From assembly GCA_030248065.1 (NCBI GenBank), contig JASAMV010003263.1:1-64000 (forward strand): a stretch of DNA of 64,000 nucleotides. Reading direction: 5' to 3'. The notes below the pieces were generated by a model that worked only from the letters and a program-made list of their open reading frames with translations, searched no databases and was not told the origin of the DNA. Source of the stretch: Rhynchonema sp. JSB1_4. Lineage: Eukaryota > Nematoda > Chromadorea > Monhysterida > Xyalidae. Below are positions 23,601 through 33,189 of this stretch, one piece after another (within the stretch, counting starts at the first letter, position 1; every line of letters begins with the position of its first letter). The translations under genes and the position numbers were made by a program.

Positions 23601-23944
23601 AGTGTGAAGGGGATGAAAAGAAAGCCCTGTTGATGATTCAGTGCAGGTGAGGTCATTTCTGGCATGCGGAACTCGGATCTATGGCGCAAAAGGAAAGTCT
23701 GAACTTGAGAAGAACAAGCTTTCGTGAAAGACTCATATCACAACCCAACCCTTCTTGTTTTGTATGCGAAATTGGTATCGTTTGCATCCGTTGCAGAGCG
23801 ATGCTGCGAATAGGTCGCGAGCGACAGAATGGCCATGGTGCACCACCGATGAGCGCAGACAGCAGTACACCACCGCACACGATGAACTCAACGCCAAAAC
23901 GCAATGGAATGGCGCATGATGGTGCACCCGGTCATCGTCAGTAG
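20628..23944 (+). CDS. two-pore-domain (K2P/TWK-type) potassium channel
   Basis: A plasma-membrane background K+ channel subunit, expected to dimerise. Exons 20628-20786, 20909-21121, 21634-21805, 22063-22234, 22502-22628, 22780-22947, 23018-23096, 23168-23280, 23350-23465, 23542-23646 and 23797-23944 join in phase throughout to 523 residues. Order: short basic cytoplasmic N-terminus; TM1 (HVALLLLLSLYVTFGAVMY); long extracellular cap; pore helix FYALTVTAS with filter TGYG; TM2 (VFTVVYGLFGIPLLFL, the usual YGLxGIPL motif); Ser-rich loop; TM3 (PFVVIIGYCCVGSLMY); second pore FFSFNAVSTVGLGT; TM4; cytoplasmic tail. Both filters deviate from the usual TTIGYG and TTIGFGD. The last codons and stop lie inside a dispersed 15-bp motif. 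Nematode genomes encode dozens of TWK paralogues, so I give no symbol. Confidence 0.9.
20850..20870 (+). repeat. dispersed motif copy 1 (GACGATGACCTGGTG)
   Basis: CACTGACGATGACCTGGTGCA lies in intron 1 of the TWK gene. It is one of four copies confined to this gene. Confidence 0.8.
22391..22410 (-). repeat. dispersed motif copy 2
   Basis: TGCACCAGGTCATCGTCAGC, the inverse orientation, lies in the TWK intron between 22235 and 22501. Confidence 0.8.
22647..22666 (+). repeat. dispersed motif copy 3
   Basis: CACTGACGATGACCTGGTGA lies 18 nt inside the TWK intron after exon 22502-22628. Confidence 0.8.
23921..23942 (-). repeat. dispersed motif copy 4, forming the TWK C-terminus
   Basis: The inverse-orientation copy GTGCACCCGGTCATCGTCAG encodes the last residues GAPGHRQ and leads straight into the TAG stop at 23942-23944. 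Confidence 0.75.
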
Positions 23945-23945
23945 C

Positions 23946-23951
23946 AATAAA
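23946..23951 (+). terminator. candidate polyadenylation signal, TWK gene
   Basis: AATAAA begins two bases after the TWK stop codon. A second candidate lies near 24108. A signal this close to the stop is unusual, so the downstream one may be the one used. Confidence 0.35.
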
Positions 23952-26900
23952 CGGCCCTCGACCTGATGACCTATATACCATGCAGTGTACTCTACTACCT
24001 GAATGAGCTTGACTAGCCATAATTTTGTTTTTGAAATGATATTATAATCTATTTCACTGAGTCATATTGATGATTATATACTTTGAATGAACACCATATG
24101 CTTCGTCAATAAAAACTGATTCGACACACTTGCCCTTGGTGTTCAAAGGGTGTCGTGCGCTGGTGAACTTTCATAATTTTGTTTGAAGATGGCCTTCTTA
24201 TCACAGAAAGTACGAATACCAATAAAAATGCATGAAAAGTGTGAGGAATGTAACATTCATAAACAATTCAATTATTATTCCAGAGGTGTTATTCATTGTT
24301 TACTCAGAGTGGACAAGTTTATGTGCATACAGAACGATCTCCATGGTATGTGTGTGTCCTAAGCGGGAGAGACTTCCAAGAAATGAAAAAATACACTTTT
24401 TAGTCCATAAAAATGTAAATGCCCGCGTGTTCGCAGAAGTCATGAACATTTTCCGATGTAAATGCCCCCATGTGTGTGTGTGTGTGTGTGTTTTGAGGAT
24501 TTCATGTTTACACAAGCCCGAAGTTTTTAGTCTGTGCAGAAATGAGGAAATTCCCACCATAATTTCAACAAAGGGGTACAAATGACAAAATTTAAGAATC
24601 TTTCCCACGCGCGTGTGCGCTCCACACAGACGTGGACAAAGGCAACCAAAACTAATAATAATAATAATGATTTCAAGAAAAACCGAGAAAAATTGGAAAT
24701 CATCTGCTTGTATGGCGACCAATTTTTTAGTCGATGTGTTGGTGATTTTCGTTTTCTGGGCTTATTTTCGCATTCTTGTTCAATTATTAGCCGTTATTGT
24801 TTCTTAACTTCACCACAGGCTATAATGGATGTATTTATGCACAACAAAGTTCTCACTTTTATGTGAGCTGTGCTGCAACGTTCATTTGGTACTACTTTGT
24901 GCATAGGTATAGAGCATTTTTCAATACCATAGTTTCATTCTTTTGTCTTCTTTTTCAAAATAAACAGCCATGGCTGGACATACAGTAGTATGCATACGTT
25001 TTGTACGAAAAAGCATATGTTGAGTTATGCATTTATAGTATACAGTGTGATTTGGTGGTTGAGTGAAATAATAAGAAGAGAAGCTACCTGCTACTCATGT
25101 GGAGCATCTTTACCTCCTCACCCGTCACCACACGCCTACTGCATTCTGGAAAACCAGATTTCTGTTCGCCGTGTCTGTTTTCTCTTGGCTATCATGGATG
25201 GTTTGTCACTACTTGTGGTGCTTCCATTACCTAGGAATGTAGTTTATGTACTTTTGTCAGAGCAGTCCCGTGCCTGTACGAGGCTCGGAAGGGACGTGGG
25301 CACCTAAACCGAACCAGATGGTGCAACAAATACTGGAATGCTTTTTTACTATTGAAATACTCGAAAGCAGATTACACCTACAGTATGTGTCCCACAATGT
25401 GCACCTAAACTGTGTCCACCTGACCGTATGCTCTTGTTTTCGAGTACCAAAAAGCAAAGTTCATGCATTGGTCGTGTCAAGACGGTGTTCTGTCTGCACC
25501 GTACCCGCAAGCATAAAGTACAATAAGTAGTATACCTACATTATGCAACATTTTTAGAATATTAGTGCCGTGCGTCTTGGAAAAGAACATGCTCGCTTTT
25601 GTGTGCAAGTTCCGTCTCAAAGCGAGTCCTTCATCTAACGTTCTGTGGTGGTATGACGCGTGGCTGATGCCGATTAAACATCAGTATTCTCAAAACGCAT
25701 CTGCCGTCTCAATCACTTTATTGTCATTATCTTACACATTTTACTCCCATTTTTTTCTGCGACCTTAAGTCATGTTCGTTTACTACACGTGTTTCGCTCA
25801 TGTAATGCCACCTGATGTCGAACAAGTTACACCACACAGAACCAGTGTGCAATTTGTGTGTGGACAGCGTTTTCCGAATCATTTACCACTTCTCGACAAG
25901 ATTGATTCCAGTTTGTGTTTGCTGGGCGCAATCATTTTTTGTGACCATCAGGCAAATGCAGTCCAACTGTTTCCTTTCAACACATTTAATCCTGTTTTAC
26001 TGTCAGTTATTGATCATTATTTCAAGGAATGTGTGACCAAAATGACTCATTTGTCCTTGTTCACACTTTTGTTGAGTTGAAGTCGGAGTTGAAACATCAG
26101 CGAACCACTGTTCAGTGGCCTGCGCTCAAAGTTTCAACAGTCAAACCCCTTCGTGTTAGACTTGGCCACCCAGGCGGGGATTGCGCTATTATTCGTTTGC
26201 ATAAATACAATGAATGTAATTCGTTCAAAACGCCTTAAATTTGTTGACCACAATATTTTTATTGCACAATAATCTAATTTGTCTGCACACGTTGTGATGT
26301 GTCTTGAACTCCTGAATGCCTCGCTTGACCATTTCCAGTGTATTTGTGCTGTGAAATACTTTTGCGGAAGAATAAACTGACGAACTAATGCTGGCGAAAT
26401 GGTCATGCTTCGTTTCAAGTGCTATAATTTTCTTCTGTATTTCTGGATGTACAACGTGGCAACGAATATGATGAGGTTGCGGGTTGGGCAACATCATTCA
26501 ATCCATCAGTGAAATTGAAAATATCATGCCAAAAGGAAAAGGTTGATAACGTGACACTGTGAAACATCATACTGTATGATCTCGCCTGTAGCTACTGGTG
26601 TGCGTGTGTGTGGTAGCTAACACCGGAGTTCTCTTTCGATGATCACTTCTTATAAGGCCGATTCACAATGCAGCGGATTAGCAGGTTGCGAATTAGAGGG
26701 CCTGCTTTCTGCGCACGCTTTTGCATTCACAATGAAAATTTGGAAAAGCGGATTAGCGGGTCTGCTCCTCCGCGCACGCTAATCCGCTGACCCGCTAATC
26801 TGCTAATCCGCAAAACGGGTTTATCTTCACAATGCGTGCTGTTTGAATTTTAATTTACGAAGGCAACCACCGTTCTTTTCACTCAATTCCTTGATTTCGG

Positions 26901-27770
26901 AACAGTTTTTAAAAGATCGGTTTCAACACATTAATCCACAGATGGATGTTAAAAAGAACTGTTTACCAAGCAGCAAAATAGAATAAAAATACTTTTAATG
27001 AACGCATCATGTTGAATTGCCTGTGCGCAAACTTATTTTATACTGCAGGGCCATTTTCAAACCAAATAAACATTTCTGAAAACGCGCCCATTGCCCTAAT
27101 CTGCAAAAAATAGAACCGGTTCTAATCGCCGCTAATCCGCTAACCCGTAAAACCGCTTTGCATTGTGAAGCGCACGCATTTAGCGGATTAGCGGGTTAGC
27201 GGGTGTGAAAACAAACTGACCCACTAATCCGCTAATCCGCTGTTCGCATTGTGAATGCAACAGCGTGTGCATCTCGCCCGCTAATCCCGTGACTGCGGCC
27301 TTATTAACGGGAGCCTGTTTGTGTTCACTTCATGAACAGTTTTTCATACGAACATAACAAATGACTTCGTCGCTTTGGTCATCAACACATGTAAAATGGC
27401 TTGTTTGCATTGGCATGTACTGAACATAGCGATGATGATGAACATGTTGTTCTGGAATTTCACACGGGAAAGTCAATGAAAACGTTTTGTTTATGCACTT
27501 TGTTGAATGATTGATTAACATTTTTATTGTTCCCGTCCTAGTTTTGACAACACAGCGCTGCCTCTCGATCATCCATCAATACACACAGTACCATACAAAT
27601 GTTATAAGGTACAGTACATCTGTACATCTGTCGGTGCAAATTTGAGCATTTTCTCACGGAGTGACTGTTTTTTCATAATTAGAAACTCTCGTTAGATTTT
27701 TCCGATCAGCTTTCCTGTTCCAAACTTTTATGGATATGCAAAAAACATCATAAACATGCCGCTTCTCGTC
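23952..27770. other. intergenic region between TWK and collagen 1
   Basis: A/T-rich, with no gene I can support on either strand. It contains a TG dinucleotide run near 24470-24490 and the subterminal-repeat element at 26654-27302. Confidence 0.5.
26654..27302. mobile_element. MITE with many GCGGATTAGCGG subterminal repeats
   Basis: The ends AAGGCCG and CGGCCTT are inverted, with TA at the outer edges. Inside each end are multiple copies in both orientations of GCGGATTAGCGGGT/ACCCGCTAATCCGC and of CATTCACAATG, around an A/T-rich centre. There is no coding frame. The arrangement resembles transposase-site arrays of non-autonomous DNA transposons. Confidence 0.65.
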
Positions 27771-27778
27771 ATATAAAA
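27771..27778 (+). promoter_or_regulatory. TATA-like box upstream of collagen 1
   Basis: ATATAAAA lies about 100 nt upstream of the predicted spliced-leader acceptor and 150 nt before the ATG. Nothing else supports it. Confidence 0.3.
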
Positions 27779-27861
27779 GGTCGCGTAGTAGTTTCTTTAC
27801 CTCAGCTTGTGATGTTTGACACGAAGCGGTGGGTGGAGTATAAAGCACACTCACATACTTA

Positions 27862-27872
27862 ATACTTTGCAG
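27862..27872 (+). promoter_or_regulatory. predicted trans-splice acceptor, collagen 1
   Basis: ATACTTTGCAG lies 54 nt upstream of the collagen 1 ATG and matches the nematode TTTNCAG acceptor. No upstream exon is evident, so spliced-leader addition is likely. Confidence 0.45.
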
Positions 27873-27926
27873 GTCATCCAATTTCGCCACTGACGAGCGC
27901 CAACAACAGTTTAACGACCAATCACG

Positions 27927-30900
27927 ATGGGTGTGGGGACATCGGAAGTCGACTTCCGACTTCGTCTTTATCGAATCGTCGCCTACTCATCAAGTGCTTA
28001 TGCAATTCTGTCGGTGTTGATTGTGTGCTTCTCACTGCCGACCGTGGTCGACTATGTGAAATATCAGAACAACAAACTCAGACATGACATGAGAGAGTGC
28101 TTGGTGCGTGAAATTGGGGGACATCATTTGGATGTGGGGGCCGATGGGCATGATGACAAAGGAAATACACAGACTGCATGCCACGGAGGGATTTCGATTT
28201 TGGTATTCGAAAACGAGCGTGTGTGGCTTGGCTTCGTAAAAATTGTGAAACATCCGCCAGTCAGCATATATACCATTCGTGTGCAGATTTGTGTGCAACC
28301 TTGGTGCGCTTGACGATAATGGACTGATCAAGTTCAAATTCGTCACCTTGATTTCAAAAGCTCTGAAAATGCTACAGAGATCTTCGTCCGAAGCTGAACA
28401 GCATTTATCCGACTGGAGACTTAGCGAATCCACATCAGACTCATTCAACAGGACGAGGAGACAAGCGTATCTCGGTGATCTTGGTGTTCAACCATTCTTC
28501 GATTGTTCAGGTGCGTTTGAACCAATTACATTTTTGCTTTCTTCATGTGGCACAATTCATAATGTTATCCAGAACACTCTCAAACTCTGTCGAACATGGT
28601 ATAGGTACTTGAATGTAAAATTAGCTAATTGTTTATCCGTCCAAAGTAAACGGTCATACGATTCCGGTGGCGCCCTTTGTAGCGACACGTTGCAAACTTT
28701 CTGAGATTCCGTATCTTTTCGGTCCAGCGTACTTTTCGGTCCACAGGACTTTTCGGTCCATGTAACCTTTCGGTCCAGGTGCTTTTCGGTCCACTCACTT
28801 TACGGTCCAAGTACCTTTCGGTCCACGTACATTTAGGTCCAGGTACGTTTCGGTCCAGGTACTTTTCGGTCTAGGTACCTTTCGGTCCAGGTACTTTTCG
28901 GTCCAGGTACCTTTCGGTCCATGTACTTTTCGGTCCAGGTACCTTTCGGTCCAGGTACTTTTCGGTCCAGGTACCTTCGGTCCAGGTACTTTTCGGTCCA
29001 GGTACTTTTCGGTCCATCCTACTATTGCAAGATAGGAAGACGGTAGGTGGCACGCAGGTTTCACGTATCAAAGATATATCCTTGGCCTGCTAACGAGTCT
29101 TCGGATGAAAGGGTAGCCGAGAGTGCAAATAAGCGTTAAAATTTAGCCGGGCTGCAGGCAAATACATGGCATAGCGCTTGCCCGCAACGTTGACGTGGCC
29201 CTGTGTGATTGGACATACTAGCCCCGCAATTAAAAAATTTATTACGAACGCATGTTTTGAACCACACTCAATTGCCAATGGGGCATCACAAAAAACCACC
29301 TCATGACCGGATCTAATGCACCTTGGACGATCGATTTACACTGCTGTGTTTTTCACACAGTCGAAGAATGGCTTCATATAAAAGTAAAAAGAGTCCGAAT
29401 CGTGCCGCGCCTAACAAAAGGCCGCTCAAACCAGAATTTAGAATGAACAACTATAATGTACACGCATCTTTCACAATTATCGCCGTACCTGTGATTTGAA
29501 CAGGTAAGTTTTGTGACACGAAATCCTCATCAGCCGCTTGTTGAATGAGATTTCACAGCGAAATTTCACCGATTCCAGCATAATGCTCAACGGTGCTGGA
29601 GTCCGGCAGAATTTACGTCTGAAGTACAGTATCCCCGGTTTATTCTTTTGCAGATGATTTATGGTTATGGACATAAAATGTTGTACAAGATTCAATTATG
29701 CAACACCACTACGCTAGCCAACATTTACCAAAGTCGACTTTGGTTAGCCGCATAATACAACGCGGCTGTAAGTCTGACCATCGATGATGACTCTGTAAGT
29801 AGTATGCGCATTTTACACTGGAACTCAAATAGATGTTGTGGACCGAAAAGTACCTGGACCGAAACGTACCTGGACCGAAAAGTACCTGGACCGAAAAGTA
29901 CCTGGACCGAAAGGTACCTGGACCGAAAAGTACCTGGACCGAAAGGTACCTGGACCGAAAAGTACATGGACCGAAAGGTACCTGGACCGAAAAGTGCCTG
30001 GACCGAAAGGTACCTGGACCGAAAAGTACCTGGACCGAAAGGTACCTGGAACGAAAAGTACATGGACCGAAAGGTACCTGGACCGAAAAGTACCTGGACC
30101 GAAAGGTACTGGACCGAAACGTACCTGGACCTAAATGTACGTGGACCGAAAGGTACTTGGACCATAACGTGAGTGGACCGAAAAGCACCTGGACCGAAAG
30201 GTTACATGGACCGAAAAGTCCTGTGGACCGAAAAGTACGCTGGACCGAAAAGATACGGAATCCTTTCTGATCACGTATGCAAGCTTGTGTCACTTATATG
30301 TGCAGTTAGTCACCTAAAACTGGTGGATCGCATGAACAAACCAAACATTCAGACTTTAATCTCCGCCAGGGTTGTTTCAAAAAAGTGGTCAATTAAAAAA
30401 TTAAAAAAAATTTTTTTTGAAACTCAGATTTTGCTTTTTTTTAATAAAAGAAGTTGTCCAAAATGGGCTGAAATGTCCAAAAATGGCCTTTTTCGAGGCA
30501 AAAAATTGGCACTTTTTTTCTGTGGACGGGACAATTTTTCCAAAATCGCGCCTGCGGCGCCCTGTATTGACCCCAAATCCGTACAGGGATGCGCGGGGCT
30601 GGTCTTTTATAGTGATGTGGCACGGATAATGTACTGTTGCATGCTACTACACATGTATATATGCTGGTCTGGTGCAAAACCGGGCGCTCAAAGTCGATCT
30701 GACACGCAAGATTTGGGCTGTAATCGATATTTTGATGGTCGTACATATATCAGATATACGGCATTAGATGCATTAAAATACGTTGTACGGCATGCTACAA
30801 TACATTAGAGTAACATCGTTGGTCAACATCAACCTCAGACTGGTCGGAGACCATAAAATCTGCACAATACTACCGGGTGTCACCACACAAGTTGGGTCTC

Positions 30901-33189
30901 AGGCGTAAATTTTTCATAACTTTGATGTTGCCGGGATGGCGGTGCCGTAATGCAATCATGTTGTTGTGTGTCTTTGAGAGACGAACAGCACCAAATCACA
31001 ATACACAGAATATATTGCCGAATTTGAAAATTTTTCAATTTTTGAAAAATACTAGACGGGGCCCGTGCCTACGGCCCGGCTAAAGCTTCGCGCCCGCGCA
31101 CCCTGGGCTATCCGAAAACCCGTTAGCATACCCAAAGCTACCCGTGAAAATTGAACCGTGCCCCCGAGGGAGAGGGCCACAGACACACATACATATACAT
31201 ACTGTAAGTCTTCCTGTTTTAGTAGTATACGTAGATGTTGTATCGATTTCATTTATCCTGGAAACGTCGTTTACAACACTTTTTCTGATAAAAAAATTTT
31301 TCGTTAAAAAAAATCAAAAAAAAATTTCTTTTAAAAAAAGCTCGTTAATTAAAAAAAAATTTTAACCCTGATCTCCGCACTTCGAATACAGGCTGTTGTC
31401 TAGCGGGCGCACCAGGTCCCCCAGGCCCGTCAGGACGGCCGGGACGTCCCGGTCGACCAGGTGCAGGTGGGTCACCAGGCCGACCTGGCAAACTACCACC
31501 ACCCACTTGTGAGGAGACCACACCACCACCTTGTAATTGTCCACCGGGACCACCTGGCCCGCCCGGACAAACCGGATATCCAGGTATGTACCTAGCGATC
31601 ACAAGATGAACTTAAATAGGTAGGTCGATGTCAAACTTGGTGATCGGATGTGTTCGGATCTGATCGGTCTACCCAGTCACATTACGTCAATGTGACTATG
31701 TACAGTATATGTACCTAGTCAGATCCGATCACATTGACGTGATGTGACTAGGTAGACCGATCCTATCCGATCACATTCGATCATCAAGTTTGATACCGAC
31801 CACAGGGTTAGTGAAACTACTCTCAAGCTCCAACGTCTGTATCAACTCATGGATAATGCTGCAACAATGGCTGTCAGGGTCATTATAGGGTGACCAAGAT
31901 ACATCCAAAACCCTTTTGGAGAACTGCCTTTTTGCGTTGAGTAAGATGCTTGACAAGGGTATCAATAGCATGTTAGTCGAACGTAAAACTTCCACAGTTT
32001 TTTCTCTAAAATATTATGAGATGAATCGTCACCAAGCTGGACTTCTGGGCCGGATAAAACGTTGTGTGTTCTGTTCGCCAATCGTCAGCATCACATCTAC
32101 ATGACCACAACCATGTTGTCGTACACTTTTGTTGTTCGGCCTCCTGCCTATAACTCCAGGATGGTGATGTTTTATTACATGATGTGCATTTTACACAACA
32201 AACTGTGGAAGTTTTGCGTTCACATGGTACTCATGTCAAACCACTTTCTCAACCGTGGAGAACGAGTCCTCCACTTGGGTTGCGTTTCTGTCTTGGTCAC
32301 CCTGTAGGTATAGCTCATGTGACGGTGGACTATCAACCGATATAGCCCTTATTCTATTTCAGTCTGAACTGGTGTACACCGAATCCGCTGGCGGAATTCC
32401 AGAAATATTCAAGCCGGGAAAATGCAGTATAAAAACAGTGTTCATACAAAAGCTACATAAACTTAGGAATGAGAATGAGTCGAGTCTGGGTCCTGATCTG
32501 TAAGGCTTCACTGATCACTCATCTTTGCACAGGCCCACCTGGGGAGACAGGCAAACCAGGTCGAGGCGGTTACACACCACCTCCAGGCCGACCGGGCAAG
32601 AAGGGTCCACCCGGCCCGCCAGGCAGGGCTGGACCACAAGGACAACCGGGAACAAAAGGACCTGCTGCTTATGGAGTGAGTTGGCAATCTTATTTTTTTA
32701 ATAATATTATTCCTAATAGGGCCCCTGAAAAAAACAAGAAAATACTGTTGCTCATTATTACTTGCAGACATTCACACCCGGACCGCCCGGCCCGCCAGGC
32801 CCGCGAGGTTCGGTGGGTCGTCCCGGCACCCCCGGCTATGCGGGCAAGCCCGGCCGGGAAAACATACCTGGTCCGCCGGGACCACCAGGTTTGTGAAATG
32901 TTTCGGCATGTCTCTTCCGTTCATTCTGAACGACTTCGAACGGGAGTTTCCCTGCGTCTGTTAAAATGCATGAGGCAGACGAAATTATTTGAAAGTTGCA
33001 ATATAAACCCCAAATCCTCACATAGGTCGACCGGGGCTACCGGGCCCAGACGGCTATCCTGGTCCACCGGGCCGGGCCGGCCAACCGGGACGTCCAGGGG
33101 AGCCCGGCATTTGTCCAAAGTACTGTGCCATTGACGGGGGAGTGTTTTTCGAGGACGGGACTCGGAGAAAAGCGAAAAAATTGGCTTGA
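27927..33189 (+). CDS. cuticle collagen 1
   Basis: A secreted structural collagen of the nematode cuticle. Exons 27927-28103, 28378-28510, 31392-31583, 32533-32675, 32768-32888 and 33026-33189 join in phase to 309 residues. Order: N-terminal cuticle-collagen domain with membrane segment [15 protein letters not shown]; furin-type site NRTRRQ; DCSGCC cluster; Gly-X-Y block; [12 protein letters not shown]ys knot; three more Gly-X-Y blocks with short interruptions; C-terminal [19 protein letters not shown] and a short basic tail. Intron 2 is 2.9 kb because two transposons sit in it; the others are 92-949 nt. Collagen 2 at 37913 has the same order and shares most exon boundaries, so the two are paralogues from duplication. 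Collagen 1 lacks the intron that splits the membrane exon of collagen 2. Confidence 0.94.
28705..30262. mobile_element. foldback-type transposon with tandem-repeat inverted arms
   Basis: The left arm (28705-29016) and right arm (29839-30262) are mutual inverse complements, each built of 16-bp units GACCGAAAAGTACCTG with small variants, about 19 and 26 units. The outermost sequences match exactly, GATTCCGTATC against GATACGGAATC. A perfect 8-bp duplication CTTTCTGA flanks it at 28697-28704 and 30263-30270. The 820-bp centre has short open frames on the minus strand (29090-29299, 29477-29695) with no transposase motif I recognise. Long inverted arms of tandem repeats define foldback elements, as in Drosophila FB. 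It lies in collagen 1 intron 2. Because 16 is not a multiple of 3, the array reads open in several frames. Confidence 0.92.
30367..31370. mobile_element. hAT-like non-autonomous element (CAGGGTT ends)
   Basis: Terminal CAGGGTT and AACCCTG, A/T-rich subterminal regions, and a perfect 8-bp duplication ATCTCCGC at 30359-30366 and 31371-31378. 1,004 bp with no coding frame of note. It lies in collagen 1 intron 2; its right end is 21 nt from exon 31392, so the last bases of that intron consist of target duplication plus 13 nt. Confidence 0.85.
31623..31801. repeat. near-perfect 179-bp palindrome in collagen 1 intron 3
   Basis: GGTCGATGTCAAACTTGGTGATCGG pairs over its whole length with the complement ending at 31801. 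Internal matches include GATCGGTCTACC and AGTCACAT. It would form a hairpin of about 85 bp. It may be a small MITE or a hairpin RNA source; no clear target duplication was found. Confidence 0.75.

Noticed and set aside
28705..30262. CRISPR-like array
   Set aside because: The repeats are contiguous 16-bp units without spacers and occur in an intron of a eukaryotic gene.
28795..30293. Long open frames on both strands encoding a 16-residue repeat ([19 protein letters not shown])
   Set aside because: They arise from the 16-bp tandem units of the foldback arms, which happen to contain no stop in several frames. No start context, splice signal or family likeness.
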